Positions 23,507 through 36,750 of a DNA stretch of 64,000 nucleotides are shown here, piece after piece (position 1 is the stretch's first letter; every line of letters starts with the position of its first letter). Source of the DNA: Panax quinquefolius (taxonomy: Eukaryota; Streptophyta; Magnoliopsida; Apiales; Araliaceae). The position numbers and the translations under genes are program-made. Location: positions 11,840,160 to 11,904,159 of the forward strand of contig CM035171.1 in NCBI GenBank assembly GCA_020205615.1, in the 5' to 3' direction. The notes beneath the pieces were generated by a model, which was not told the origin of the DNA, did not search any database, and worked only from the letters and a program-made list of their open reading frames with translations.

Positions 23507-26260
23507 TGTAAGACCCCAAATTATTAATAAATGAAATTTATTTTCCTCTATTTATTATTTTGAAATAGTAAGGGTTGATTTGATTAATGTGGATAGTTAT
23601 GGGTAAAATACGCAAATATTTCGAATAAGCAAGTGGTTATAAAATATTCATTATTATTTCGGAGGAGAATATTCGTTTGGTCGTGGAATATTCGTGATTG
23701 TCGGAGAATATTCGATGACGACGGTATGAGCTTTTTGGGCCCCATAACGAAAGCGATTGGATGAAGAAAACGACAAATATAAGTTGTTTATAAATAATCT
23801 GGCGTAGTTATTCACAGATTATCTTGTTGGAATACCCTTGGTTAAAACACACTAATACGCGTTGTTGAATCGGTGAAGACACGGTATTGCACCAATTATT
23901 GATTCTTACGTAAGAAGACACTACTCAATAATTGTTACAAAGAATTACCGCTTAGTATTTTATTGATTTAATAATTCTTTGCGTTGATATTTTATATTCT
24001 TTGTTGTTTGAATAATTGTCATTACACGGTATTTTTCATTATCGAAGCTAATAATTCATATTATCCTAATAATATTATTAGATAACATTATTGGCAATGT
24101 CTAGAAAGTTCGCCTAAGGAGAGGTTTGGTCACCTAATCACTGCCGGCAAGAAGGAGAAATTCTTATTGAAAGCCCTCTTTCCTGAGAACTACTTAGTTG
24201 CAAGATCTTGTGATTCTGTAATATTATTTGTGAATAATTAATTATTGATTTATATGATGAGGAAAATATTGATTTTATGTGGATATAGATGGAGAAAATT
24301 TTAATGTGACAATTGTTGAAAATTAATATTTTATCTTTTTTTCCGATAAAATAATTCATTTAAATATATTATTTTAATAATATATTAACTATGTGATATT
24401 TTTATAATGAATGTGGGATATATGAGTATATGAGGAGGAAGAGTATTTTGTGGCATTAAATGTTTAACACATGTTTTGTGTGTCGGTGGACCCCATTTAT
24501 TGAATTAAAATTTGATTATAAATTGTAAAATCGTCCGTTTATGGATTTCGGTCAATTTCTGTTTGGAATTTGGAAAAACTTTCTTCTGCAAAGTTGTAGA
24601 GAATTGAATTTCCTATAAAAACCCATGAGATTCGAATTTTCTGATAAAAGGGCTATTTATTATGAATTATTGAAGTTTCAGAGTTCCGAAATAATTGATT
24701 TTTGGGAGTTTTAATTAATTATTTTGAGAAAAACGTTTTTGGTGAGTTTGTAAACCTCATTTAACATGTGTGGCTGGTGTTTTTGACCAAAAGGTGGGCT
24801 AAGGAAAATTTGTATAATTATATTAATATTATATTCAATTTTCCGCTTTGGTGTTCTAAGCGTTTTCCTATAAATAGGGTCTTAGGTTAGAATTGAAAAT
24901 CACACCGTAAACCTGAAGTTTTCTCTATTTCTCTCTCTATATTATCGAGCGTATTCTTGTGAGTATTTTGAGTATACTTTGAGTATTGCTATACTGGTGC
25001 GAAGTTCAAGTCATAGCCTTTATATTCTTGTTTCAACTAAATCTTGCTTTTCGAGGTAAGGGGATGTTATTTTCTTCTCAAATGATATTATTTCTTCAAT
25101 ATCATTATGTTGAAATATTGGTTGGAACTTTTTATCAAATTTGAAACTTTTTCATGTCGGGGGTTACTTATTCATGAGTTCTTATTCACGAAGTTACTAT
25201 TCATGAGTTACTTATTCACAATTCTATTCACGAGTACTATTCATGAAGCGTGAAGATGTTTTTGTGGAATTTCTATCTTTTGGTGTCCTGAGTTACTATT
25301 CACGATATCGACCTTATTCACGATATCTGACACTATTCAATAGAAAAATGAAAATTTTCTTTTCGCTCAAAATATCTATTCGGATACTAGCTTTGATTGT
25401 ATCCATGTTTTGATCATTCTTGAATTTTATACCCTATGATTATTTTTGAGGTATTTTTGGGCGTGGATAAAACAAAGTACTGAATCCTTAATCCTTAATC
25501 CTTGTCATTTTGTTTCAATTTGGATTCGTTTTTTAAAAATATTTTTCATCATCTTCATCTTAAATGATGATATTATGGAATATCTTTGGCACGTAGTGCA
25601 AAGATGAATGATTTCAAGAATATCTTTGGCCCGTAGTGCGAAGATGAACATGTGTTTAGATGAACATGACCAATGATGAATATCTTTGGCTCAGAATGCA
25701 AAGATGAATATTTAATTCCAGATGTATATTGATTGATGTTACGAGGATAAAATATCGACGATGAACTTTTAAATTCATATATTGAAGATAGTAGTTTGCA
25801 TTCTCTTTAACTCTTCTAATGAATTATTATTTCATTGTGAATATTGATTTAAAATTTGTTGTCTATTGTATTCTATTAGATTTTTCCCTGTTGAAGACTA
25901 ACGATAATTTGTTGTATATTATCTTAGTCATAATATTCTTTATTTGGGCTAGTTGAGCTCACCCTTTTCCTTGTTGTTCCATTTTTCTTCTCGGGAGGCG
26001 AGAATGTAGTGAGTCTTAGTCGGGTACGGAATGAAGGTTCTAGAGAGAGTTGTTTAGTAGTCCTCACCATTTTGTAAAATAATGTATCAATAATTATGAT
26101 GGGGATTTATTTGCGTGTGGATATTATCTAGATGGCAATATCTCGTATTTAAACTCACAGCTTATATGTTGTATTAATAAAGTTGTAGTTGTTTACGTAC
26201 CATGTATTTGGCGACTTCGAGAATGGGTTGGATGGAATGGACCTATTTTGGGGCGTTATA
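23507..26260 (+). repeat. ChrA-2 3' LTR
   Basis: About 2754 bp, TGTAAGACCCC...GGGGCGTTATA. It is collinear with the 5' LTR and about 100 bp longer, mainly in the GAATAGT/ACTATTCA leader array (25150-25340). TATA box at 24869. Confidence 0.9.
25150..25340 (+). repeat. ATTCATGAGTTACT short repeats in ChrA-2 3' LTR
   Basis: Six or more copies of the TATTCA(C/T)GAGTT(A/C)TTA unit, the complement of the GAATAGTAACTC array in ChrA-1. Confidence 0.75.
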
Positions 26261-27677
26261 AAGATAGACTTCGCAAAGAGCTTATGATTAACTTACCCGT
26301 GATAATTTTACTCGTGTTCCTCTTTCACGAAAAAAAACTCTCTCTTAAACTACTAAACTTTGGTTTATGCAGGGACGACCTTTGGTGCCTCCATCCTAGT
26401 TGAATTTGTCTTCTAAGAAACGACAAAATCGAGCTAAGTGACCTTCTCTTCCATAATTATAACATCTTTTGACTGGCATGGCGCAGTTGAGATCGATGTG
26501 TCCCTCTCCTCCGCATTTGAAGCATATGATGGTGGTCTTTCTACTTTTTAACAACGGGTCTTTGGTCTTTGCGTCTTTCCATCATTGTTGAATCTCCTTT
26601 TCTTGAAATGTCCATTCTTATTGCTTTGACCACGATTACCACCAAAGTGGTTACCATATCCGCCCGTTGATTCCTCCACGCTTGTTGTCACCGCTCGATG
26701 ACTACTACTCATTGGTATTATAATTTTTCCTACGCTCATTTTTAGTTATATTGACTCGTTATCGCTACTCCACTAACTAAACCCTATTTACAACATCCTA
26801 ATACAAACACGGTTTATGAGAAATAAGATGTTGGCGTATCTCCCGCTTCAAACCTCTTAAAAACATTCGCGCCATTCTCTTCATTATCCACCAAGTGGGG
26901 CCGCGAATCGTGATAACTCCGCAAATTTTGCCTCGTATTGCGACACGGTCATATTGTTTTGTTCCAACTTGATAAACTCCACCTCCTTCATGTGGGCGAA
27001 TACTTTCGGGAAAGTATTTGTCGTTGAATGACTCCCCGGAACTTCTCCCAAGATATCTTCAAGACAAAGAAGTTGAGTACATTTTACCGATTCCCACCAA
27101 GAATCGCCTCTCAAAAGCGCAACATAAAGGCGTGAAAGGGAACCTTTGCTCCTGGAAGCATCCCAAGACATCAAATATCTTGGTAATCTGCTTTATCCAT
27201 GCTTCCGCCAAGTGGTTTTGGCTCTCCCTTAAACTCCGTGGGTCCCAGCTCCTTGAATTGTTTAGCGGTGATCACCGAGAGTTTCCGTGTTTCCACCCCA
27301 CGTTTTTGGGCGAAGTAGTCTTTTCGCGATGTTGCATAAATTCTAAAACCTCTTAAACGTCTCGTCGTTCATCAATTGATCGGTGTTGTTGTTTACGGGA
27401 GGATTATCACCATCCTGCATTAGACATTGTCCTGATTATTGATCCGTGGAGAATCAATAGTCTCTCACATGCTCCATTCTTTATTCTCAACATTCTTGGA
27501 TGCCATTTTCAAACACCGCCACAAAATAAGGGTTAATTGACATGTAACATATTATCACTATACTCCCAATCGACTAATCAAATACCAAATAAACTTAGGT
27601 AGGTCATACTAGCGAAGAATTCTCTATCTCTCCTCCTAGTTCTAGTCTCACATCTTAGCGAGGATCATATAACCTAG
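26261..27677 (-). pseudogene. ChrB-1 gag remnant
   Basis: Read on the minus strand, capsid residues include WWESVK, FPKVFAHMKEVEFIKLEQ and NMTVSQYEAKFAELSRFA (27100-26890). They are followed by a Gly/Asn/His-rich linker (GGYGNHFGGNRGQSNKN, 26680-26620) and two nucleocapsid motifs near 26535-26430 (CFKCGGEGHI and CYNYGREGHLARFC, the second lacking its second cysteine). This is the most complete gag of the ChrB family in the window: ChrB-2 and ChrB-3 have lost the capsid part. Frameshifts are present. Confidence 0.8.
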
Positions 27678-27688
27678 CTCGATACCAA
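27678..27688 (-). other. Primer binding site of ChrB-1
   Basis: The minus strand reads TGGTATCGAGC, two bases from the LTR end. Confidence 0.75.
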
Positions 27689-28639
27689 CTGTGGCGCCCC
27701 AAAATTAGGTATACGTCACCCCATCTTGGGTCGCCACTTACATGGTACGTAATTTAAATACAACTTACTAATATAACTGTGCCGTATACAATCGACATAA
27801 ATCGTGAGTTTGAATACAAATATTGTCTACTAGATATTATACAAACTCAAAAGGAGTCCTCATTACAATTATTATCACACTATTTCACGATCAGTGAGGA
27901 CTACTAATGCTATCCTCTCGGACTATTACTCTGCTTCTCGACTCGTCCCAAATATATTCTCATTTCACGAAGAGAACGGTGAAAGAAAGGGTGAGCTCAA
28001 CTAGCCCAAAGAAGAAATATTATAACTAAGATAATGCATAATAAATTATCAATAGTCTTCAACAATGTTAAACCGATAAAATACAATAGACAACCCGGTT
28101 TAATCATGAATAATATGAATCCATTAAAAGAGTCAAGTAGAAAATAAAGTCTACTATCTTTTAGGTTTTAAAAGGTTTTCATAAATTTTTATCACTAAGA
28201 CTCGCTTTAATGAATAAACCACAATATCTAATCATCCCCTCGCACTACCACGGTCAAGGATTTTCATCAAATTATCAATGGTCATTAAACTATACCTAGA
28301 ATCACCCCGGTCATAATCATACCAAAAACTATCCATCATTTGCATTATAGGCCAATCGAGGACTTTTATCACATCATTTATAACAAGCCATGATTATACT
28401 TAAATGATCCTCGGTCATAATCATACTAAATTCATCTATCCACGTCGACCCAAAGATAACATAATATAACATGAGGATGATGACAATGACATAATAATTC
28501 AATAAAACAAGTTCACGAATTAATTTATTCAGAACTAATAACGTCCAAATTGTCAACATGATCTTTGCTTTGTAGAGTAAAAATTCAAGAATGATCGGAA
28601 GAATATTTCCATGAAAAGATCTTTGGATGAAACGCAAAT

Positions 28640-29330
28640 ATCAAGAATATTCTACTAATTTCATGGAGTATAGAAGTCAAAGTTTTAACCAACTGGGTAT
28701 AATAAAGAATGGAATAACAAAGGAAATCACCATGCGCGGTACTTGGCGCATGCATAAAAGTTATTCCAACAAAATAATAATAATGAGAACCGTGTCGGTG
28801 AAATTCACACCGACGGGATGTTCCAATGAGAATAATAAAGATGGAACCCGGATCCGGTGTAAAACACACATGATAGGATATTCCAACGAGAATGATAAAG
28901 ATTTTACCCAGTCCGGTGTAAAACACATGAGCGGATGTTTCAATGTAATAATAATAAAGATTTTAACTAGGTCCTGTAAAACACACAGACATAAGATGTT
29001 CCAACGAATAATAATAAAGATGGAACCGGATCCCAGTTATAAAACACATGAGATAGGATATTCCAACGAATAATAAAGATTTTAACCAGGTCCTGTAAAA
29101 CACACGACAAGATGTTCCAAAAGAATAATAATAAAGAAGCGGAACCGGTCCTGTAAAACACACGAGCAGTGATGTTCCAACGTAATAATAGAAGAATGTC
29201 ACCAAGTATAGGGTAAACCACGTATACTGATTATGTATAGGGTATGCTGGCGTATCAAAGTTATTCAATGAGAATAATAAAAATGGAATAACAGAGGATT
29301 TCACCAAGTATAGGGTATCGCTGGCGTATC
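28640..29330 (-). repeat. ~60-65 bp tandem repeats in ChrB-1 leader
   Basis: About ten imperfect units in the transcribed part of the LTR. Each has GATGTTCCAA(C/T)(A/G) followed by AATAATAATAAA and then GGAACC or TTTTAACC joined to a CCGGTGTAAAACACA-type block. The same unit occurs at 47800-48115, 53860-54220 and 59235-59600. Confidence 0.8.
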
Positions 29331-29550
29331 TGAGTTATTCCAATAGAATAATTAAGAATGGAATAACGAAGTTCTCTTCATGAATAAGAAAGAATAACAC
29401 CCTTTTACGAATTACAACAAATAATATCCCTTACCTTAGAAGAACCGAAAATTGGAAAAGTGAAGTAGCGAGAATACTTTTCTTCTTTCTCTATAGTTTC
29501 TCTCTAGAGTTTCAATGAATTAGTAAGAAATAATGAAGGAATGAGCTTTC

Positions 29551-29558
29551 TATTTATA
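29551..29558 (-). promoter_or_regulatory. TATA box of ChrB-1 5' LTR
   Basis: The minus strand reads TCTATAAATAGAAAGCTCAT, matching the TATA region of ChrB-2. Confidence 0.7.
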
Positions 29559-29719
29559 GAAAAAGCGAGGGTGGCTCTTGGTCTTAACGAAGGGTCAAAA
29601 TGACTCTTGGTAATATTGAAGAGACAACTACTATTCATGAAGGGGTAATTAACCCTTGGAACAATTAGAAGAAGCGCTTAACTCTTGGTAATATTGAAGG
29701 ACAACTACTTATTTGCGAA

Positions 29720-29896
29720 GGGTAATTACTATTGATGAAGGTAATTACTATTGACGAAGGTAATTACTATTCACAAAGGTAATTACTATTCACAAAGGTA
29801 ATTACTATTTGATGAAGGTAAATACTATTGACGAAGGTAATTACTTATTCACAAAGGTAATTACTATTCACAAAGGTAATTACTATTGATTGAAGG
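29720..29896 (-). repeat. ~20-bp tandem array in ChrB-1 U3
   Basis: Nine or so units of GGTAATTACTATT(G/C)A(T/C)(G/A)AA, period 19-21 bp, lying 160-350 bp upstream of the TATA box. Position and repetition resemble an enhancer array; this is an inference. Confidence 0.8.
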
Positions 29897-30230
29897 GACT
29901 CTTAGATGATGACATATGGCCCCCCCAAAAATAATCAAAGTTACCACAAACGCCTCATAATGAGACTCTTTATATACATCAAGGATTGAATAAATATTAC
30001 CACAAATCATTTTATTTTTAATCAACACATATTTAATCTTTCAACAATTATTACCCACAACTATAACATTATATAGAAGATTCCATAATATTCAAAAATA
30101 ATATTCATAAAAAAATTCCCTTTAAAACATTAAAACAACGAGGTTTCATTCTCTCCTTCTCATTTCGGGATCTTTAGGATAAATTCCTTCTTATAAACTT
30201 GAGGTTTCATTCTTCTTTTCATTTGCTTAT

Positions 30231-30494
30231 TTGCTTATACCTCCACCTTTCTCCACCTTATACGAAAAACAACAGAGGTTTGATCATTTGCTTCTTCTTA
30301 TTCTCTCCACCTTATACCTGGCCAAACCTTATACCTCTCCACCCATTCTACATCCAATACTTATAATCTCTCTGCCGCCTCCTGTCCTGATCCACAACTC
30401 CTCTGCCATTACCAGCTCGCACTTCAAACTTCCGGAAGGTTGGGAGGTCGAAGAGGTGCCCCACGCGACCTCTCGGGTCGACAACATCAAATCT
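30231..30494 (+). pseudogene. Possible orphan exon, methyl-CpG-binding-domain-like end
   Basis: An open frame without an ATG ends at a good splice donor, AAATCT|GTGAGT (30494/30495). The last 22 residues, FKLPEGWEVEEVPHATSRVD and on, resemble the opening of plant methyl-CpG-binding domains (LP.GW.VE..PR..GR.D), in which the next exon would carry the YYYEP..G..FRS part. I do not find that next exon in the following 8 kb. The sequence upstream contains three direct copies of a GAGGTTT(C/G)AT(T/C) phrase within a pyrimidine-rich leader. It could be a real first exon with a very long intron, a captured gene fragment, or chance. Assignment is tentative. Confidence 0.3.
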
Positions 30495-30499
30495 GTGAG

Positions 30500-33400
30500 T
30501 TTGTGTGCTTAATTTATCAAACTAATTCCGTTATTTGCGGGAGGCGAGAGCAATGGTCCTCCTAATTTCCCTCTTTCCTTTCTCTATTTCGTTTTAGGTC
30601 TTCAATTTCCATTTTGACCTCTTTGTTTTAGTTCTCCAATTCCCCTCTCATTTTAGTTCTCCCTCATTCGATTTCTTCATTTTAGGTTTGGTGATTTATT
30701 GCGACCTTGATCGTTTCTTCCTCCATCTGTGTCCATGAGCTTCTCGCTCGCTCCTCCATGACCATTTACAGTACCAAACCTGAGACAATGTTGTGATACA
30801 AAGGTCATGGATTATCGTAATTTGATTCATTTATTACCAAACTTAAGGCCTATTATCTATACAAAGCTGTGGATTAATTGACAGGAAATGTTTTTATCCC
30901 TAATCAGAGAGAATAGTGCTTATTGGGTATCTGTTTTTAATAATTTTGGTTTTAAATTTAATTAAACATATGATTCGAGGAAGCAAATGATTTATAAACT
31001 TCTTATAATTTGATAGCTCGGGGTGATTCTTTATTAGGCATTATTATTATTAGGTGTCTTAAGAGGAAAAAAAACATGTGTGGCGTAGTCCATTCTAAGT
31101 TAATGGAGAAGGCTTTGTGAGATTGTTTTCACCCCAATACCTAACTCACGGAATATAATTAATCCATGATGCAAAAAATCAAGTTTTGGGTACCGGGACC
31201 GGAGGTCCGAACTCTCGAATACCTATTGCGGTGTTCAAAATGAATATTTAGATATATACATTGGTGTTAAAGTTATACCATTGAATGACGTATTAGACTC
31301 CACTAACAACATATCATGTACCGTAATTTAGTTGTTTCCCATATTATCACCTTAATTGATAGGTTTGAATGTGTTTTTCATGTAGAAAAATCTTTTAGTT
31401 CATGTATTAGTGTTTGAAAAACTTTTGATTTCTCTTTTTCTTACATATTCTTATTTTGGCAAAAGCTTTTGGAGATACATGTATCTTTACCATCTTAGCT
31501 TACGAAATTGATTAGAAAGTTCTCATATTTATTTGAAGGTGTTACGTGGGTGAGGGTAGCCTTGAACCTCCTTTTAATGCAGATTTGCTTGATTGATCGA
31601 ATTTTTCTTGGTGAACATTTTTATAAGCATCACATCTACGAGAAGAACACGTGTTATCTACGGTACTTTCTTTTATATTTCGACTTACATATTTTAAGTA
31701 ATAGAATAACTTGCAATTAACTTTGGGTAGATTACTTCTTCATGTTTATAGAATTGCGGTGTTAATTCTCTGATTAAGGACCTCTACCACCAAATTCACA
31801 CAGGTGGTGTCTTACTCCATTTGAACTAAAGGTATCTTAAGGTTAGATAAGCTCTCTGTGTGTAATACAATATGCCTTTTTTGTGAAAATTGTCGAATGC
31901 CTTGTTGGTAAGAGTGTGAAATACACAAAACCAAAGCAATAGAGTCTATGCACTGAAAGAAGAGCAGATCTTACCCAAAAAAGTTGTTGTGTCCTTTTTG
32001 GACATGAACTTTTCACTCTTAACCGCCGTTTTACATGTCGAATTACAATATGACCAATGGTATTTCAAAAAATACCACAAGTGACATAGTTTATCGGAAA
32101 AGACTCTTATCCCATTTACTCTGTGCCAAGTCTCTCGTGAAGCTTGAACATACGATTGGTTATAGAACAAATATGATAACTAACATAAGTAGTGCATATA
32201 GATAGGTATCATTGTTGTCGGTTATTTCTATTTGGCTCTATTTGTAAAGCTTATGAAATGAAAATGTTTGCTACATTGATTTATCAGTTCATTTTTATGA
32301 GTTTGTGGACATTACAAGTATTGGATTCTTTATTATTATTCTTGATAGCATTTTATTATATTTGTATACTTGAAAATCAAAATAGCACCTACTGATATTT
32401 TGTGCGCCTTTGCTGAGGTTACGCTTCACATATTACCAATTAATCATATATGAAGATTTTTGAACTCAACATCTATCATTCTTGAAGCTAGGTTCTCTTA
32501 TCAAATTGCTCATTTGTTTTATTGGATGAAATTTTTAGTTCGTTGATGGCAAGCTATTACGTGTTTTTGGAGTGCATATTATGGGCACATCATTGTACAT
32601 TTGCTATGCGTGAATATAAGAGAACCAAAACTACGGGATGCGCGGTTGCGAGAACTTAACATGCACTGATTAAATCGACTTGATGCTCTTATGATTGTGA
32701 TATTCTTCTAGGTTATTTGATTACTTTCCCTTTTTTGGTGTGGTGAATGATGGTCTATTTGAGTTTGGGATGATAGGGAATGAGCGAGATATATTTTTTT
32801 TTTAGACTTAAAAACTTACTTTTTTAATAAATTTTATCAAGATGTTGAAATGGAACTTTGATGGTAGTCATGTATGATCATAATTTCACCAAATGACACA
32901 TTTTTTGTTTTCTCTTTGCATTGCTTTTTATTTAAAAGGAATTGAAGGAAATTCTAACCTTTTACCTTTGAATTATTACGACTTACATGTATTTTTTTCC
33001 TTGAATTGAAGGCAAGTTTATTTTTCTATTCCTTTAAATTACTTAATTTCTTTCTTAACATGTATTAATCTTGGCTTTGAATGGGATTATTAATGTCATT
33101 TGTTGCTTTTATCTGAGGGCTTATTAATGTCTTTATTTGCTTTTATAGAAGGGATTGATGTTTGTTTTTCTAAAATGTCTGGTGGCATTTAAATGTTGAA
33201 TTATCACTCTAATTAATGATGATTTTATGTATTTCATGAGTGTTAGTACCACATAATTTATCACCACATAGTTAGTCGTATTATGGGTTTTCTTTCTAAC
33301 CCACAAAAGCGGTGGCGCGAGAGGAGGGTCGAGGGGTTTTGTCTGGGGTTTAAAGTTTGAAGTGCTTGGTAATTTCTCTCTAAAGGATGCATAGCATCTC

Positions 33401-36250
33401 AAGTCATTATCATTTGGTTTATATCATTTTACTCTAAACGACACACTACCCTTCATCTAGAACCTTACATGCAGGACATTGATTAGGCTTTATAATTGTG
33501 GTCCCCAATACATCTTCTTCTCTTAATCTATTGTGGGTAACATTGACATGGAAATAAGGTATCCAAAGATGAGACATATATCATTGTTTTAGAGGAAGGT
33601 CGGATAAGTGGTTTTGGGTGTAAGCAATTTTAGTGTATCTTATTTTGAATTAGTTAAATTTTAGAAGTAAAAATTGAGAGTCGGTTGGTGAGTTTATAAC
33701 ATTTCATTTGCAACTACTATGTGGAATATTTGGTTAAGATAGGAAGCTATTTTTGAGAAAAAGTTCGGTTGTGTATAATTAAGACCAAGAATAAGGCTTG
33801 CGGTGGTTGTGTGGGATCGGGAAAAGCAAAAAGAAGACTTTAAATCATCTATGGTTTAATAGTCGATAAAAGTTAGTATTATGTAGCGACAATTAGAGCA
33901 TTTTAATGTGGAAATATGTTGTAACGATGTATTAGTGAAGTGGTGCGATGGTGTAAGTGTTTGCGGCGAGTTGAAGTAGTCTGACGACCAGGAGCATTAA
34001 ATGCAATGATCTGACAAGGGTTATCATACCCAATATAATCTTGACACACAGAGCGGGAGGTGATCTCTCGCACTGCGTGTCGTCGACCGTATTAACCGTG
34101 GGTGAATTTATTATGAAGTTCACTTCATGCTAACCCTCTCAGATTATATAGAAGTTGTTTTTATTTTACTAGAATAAAAACAAATACAACAACACAAGTT
34201 TTGTTTGATTTATTAGCATTCAAGCATGTTGCGGATCAAGTCTATATTTTCAAACAAGATCCAAAACAAAGATTGATGGAAGGACACCATCCAAGCTGCC
34301 TCAAATAGAGAGTAGTTAATGGAGGCAATGAGATACATTAATTCAATAACAGTTGTAGGAAGAGTTAGTAGCATTAGTTTGTAAAAAGCAATAGCAACAA
34401 TAGAGTGATAGATAAAGAAAAAATAATTTCCTTTATATGCACATTATTTCAGAAAAAAATAAATAAATACTTCAGACACGTTAGTTTCACATTATTAGTT
34501 AAATATGATATTTCCAAAAAAAAATATTTTCTTTATATAAAAATCAATGTACCTGATATTAATCTATTATCGGTAGAATTAATATATCATAATAGTATAT
34601 TATAAAAAGGTATAAATAATACAATAATTTTATAACAAAATAAAGTTAAATGCTTCACACATAATCATTAGATAATTAAATCGAACACTATAAAAATATA
34701 AATCATCTTAAATCCTTGATGATAATTCTTGGTGACTACCCACCATGCGTAAATCGTAGTGGTTGATGTACTAAAATCTAGCTTAATTTTAATATTTGGA
34801 TTTCTATTATTACATACTTATAATGTAATTGTGGAAGATACTATTTCTTGCATACTTCTAGATTAGTACCTTTGGAATTAATCAAACCCCATGATAATCA
34901 CCAGTAACATATTTTTTATTTGGCATAAACCAAATATGGAGCCAACACTTCATTATTAGTCGATGTGGCTCAATTTTATTGGTTTGCGTCAAAAGGTTGT
35001 TGAAGAATTGAAAAGATTGGAAATTTTTAGTGGGATTAAGAAAAAGGGAAAAAGAAGTTATAAATTAAATAACACATGGTTCCCAGAGAACTTATCAAGT
35101 ATAAAAATGAAAAATGAAAAAATAAAAAATAAAAACTTTGTTGATAAAGCAAAAATATGCATAAATTATTTGCTAGCAATTGTTATTGAGGTAGATGCCC
35201 TCTGGAGTCACTTATCCAAATTATGTTGTTTCCTTTACTGACTTTTTGGGAGAGTTTAGTTTGAGGACTCCTTGAGATTAGAGGTAAATTCGGATGTATA
35301 GGAATTTGGGTTTTATTCTTTCTAATGTTTGTTGTTTGTAAGGTGATTAATTTATATATACTTACACTTATCGACCTAAAATCATTACATTTCATGTAGT
35401 TTTGGTTTACTTTGTGGCTTTTGTGGATGCTCATATTCTATCATCATTTCTTGATTTTGTTTTCTGTTTATCTTTTGATATGGTCTTTAGTTTTATGCAC
35501 TTGCTTTGTCATCTTTATAATATGTAACTTATTCTTGAATTTATTAGGTGTTGGTTCAACTATTTATCAGGGAACTCATTACGTATTGAGGGTGCTTTCC
35601 GATTGCTGCATGACTTTGTAAGTCGATGAAATTTGAACTACTTCATATGATATTCACTTTACCCGTATAGTTATTTATGGTTAGCCTTGACTCAAATTTG
35701 CGGTATCTAAATAATAATTATCTTACGGGAGGAATTCACCTTACGACTTGCAAACTTGGCAAATTCGAAACTTTTGTAAGTTCTGCATACACATATATAA
35801 TGTTCTGGAATTATATTCTTAGCATATATTGATGGCAATAAAAAGTTACACATCTGATTGATTTTTTAATTGCTAAAGTCTCTGTAGAGTATCGAGGTAC
35901 ATTAAGAAGGCGTGTATTTCAAACTTAAAATTATGCACAATTCACTTGAACTAATAATGTCATTGTTTTTTATTTGGACAAATATACCCTTAACAATTCA
36001 TGTTGTGGTTTTCCACTATTTAAATAATAAAGTACTCTTGTCCAAAACAAAAAGCATCTTTATCCCAATATTTTTTATAAGTGTCTTAGAATTAGTATTA
36101 ATTAAAAATAAAACTCAATAACATCATGAGTTTGTTTGGAAAAGCAGAACCTAACTTTTCCTTCCCATCCAAAAAAATAGGAAGTAAATTGACTAAGCGA
36201 AAATACCTAAATTTGAACTAAAAAGAATATAACTTTCCTTGGGATGATGT
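30500..36250. other. AT-rich non-LTR stretch
   Basis: No reading frame here has recognisable domains. The sequence is AT-rich with scattered poly-T/A runs. One less AT-rich patch at about 33920-34110 has a promoter-like look but no gene signal that I can support. The frame at 34963-35241 (92 codons, Lys-rich) has no match to anything I know. Confidence 0.5.
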
Positions 36251-36254
36251 TTTC

Positions 36255-36750
36255 CGTCTTTTGTAAAGTTGGCTAATTATACATGGTTATGGTGATTTTG
36301 AGTATGGAATGATTGTAAGTTTTTTAAACAGGTTTAGATTTGTCTGGATATCTATTTTTAAAGGAAATTCTGTCAAAATTTCTTGAAATTAGTAGCTACT
36401 AGCTTGATGTTTTGGTGGTTGGATATGTGTTGATTATTGAATATGTAGTAATTTCTGCATGATATGATGATTTTGGGTATGAAATGATGGGTTTTTTTTT
36501 GTGGTTTGGATATGTATGGATGATTGTAAGTTTTATAGACATGTTTAGATTTGTCTGGATATCTATTTTTAAACGAAATTATGCCAATTTTTTTAAAAAT
36601 CAGTAGCGACTAGCTTGCTGTTTTGGTGGTTAGATATGTGTTGATGATTGAGTATGTATTAATTTCTGCATGTGTGTATTTTTTGTGTTCCATATTTTAT
36701 AAAGTTAATTAATTATACATGGTTATGATGATTTTTGGGTATGGAATGAT
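36255..36750 (+). repeat. ~211-bp imperfect tandem duplication
   Basis: The phrase GATTGTAAGTTTT followed by TTTAGATTTGTCTGGATATC starts at 36311 and again at 36522, giving a period of 211 bp. A third partial copy of the unit's start (ATTATACATGGTTATG.TGATTTT) is seen at 36278 and 36711. Confidence 0.75.

Larger units (their letters stand above)
17796..26260 (+). mobile_element. ChrA-2: chromovirus with two LTRs
   Basis: Plus-strand Tekay/Del-type element of about 8.5 kb with 5' LTR 17796-20440, gag, protease, truncated RT and integrase remnants, chromodomain, polypurine tract 23491-23506 and 3' LTR 23507-26260. The first few bases of the 5' LTR are missing (AGAAGACCCC where the 3' LTR has TGTAAGACCCC) and the 3' LTR ends TTATA instead of TCACA. 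I find no target duplication. Confidence 0.9.
17098..30136 (-). mobile_element. ChrB-1: chromovirus split by ChrA-2 and missing its 3' half
   Basis: A minus-strand element made of a truncated 3' LTR (17098-17795), a gag region (26261-27677), a primer site and a 5' LTR (27691 to about 30136). ChrA-2 occupies 17796-26260. The left junction falls inside the LTR and the right junction falls near the end of gag, so about 1.7 kb of LTR plus all downstream internal sequence are gone. The outer border near 30136 is soft: I placed it where similarity to the ChrB U3 start fades. Confidence 0.7.
27691..30136 (-). repeat. ChrB-1 5' LTR with a divergent U3
   Basis: The transcribed part (27691-29550) matches ChrB-2 and ChrB-3 LTRs. 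Upstream of the TATA box the sequence is different: it has an array of ~20-bp units and a CTCTTGGT-containing stretch where ChrB-2/3 have GCATAGTGTT repeats. Similarity returns near the far end (ACCCACAACTATAA, 30047). The outer end is therefore placed at about 30136 with some doubt. Confidence 0.75.

Noticed and set aside
28627..29073. 148-codon plus-strand frame rich in Asn/Lys/His
   Set aside because: It arises from the ~60-bp leader repeats of the ChrB-1 LTR, and the other LTR copies do not keep it open.
34963..35241. 92-codon Lys-rich frame starting at an ATG
   Set aside because: AT-rich composition easily gives such frames; no motif, splice signal or neighbour supports it.
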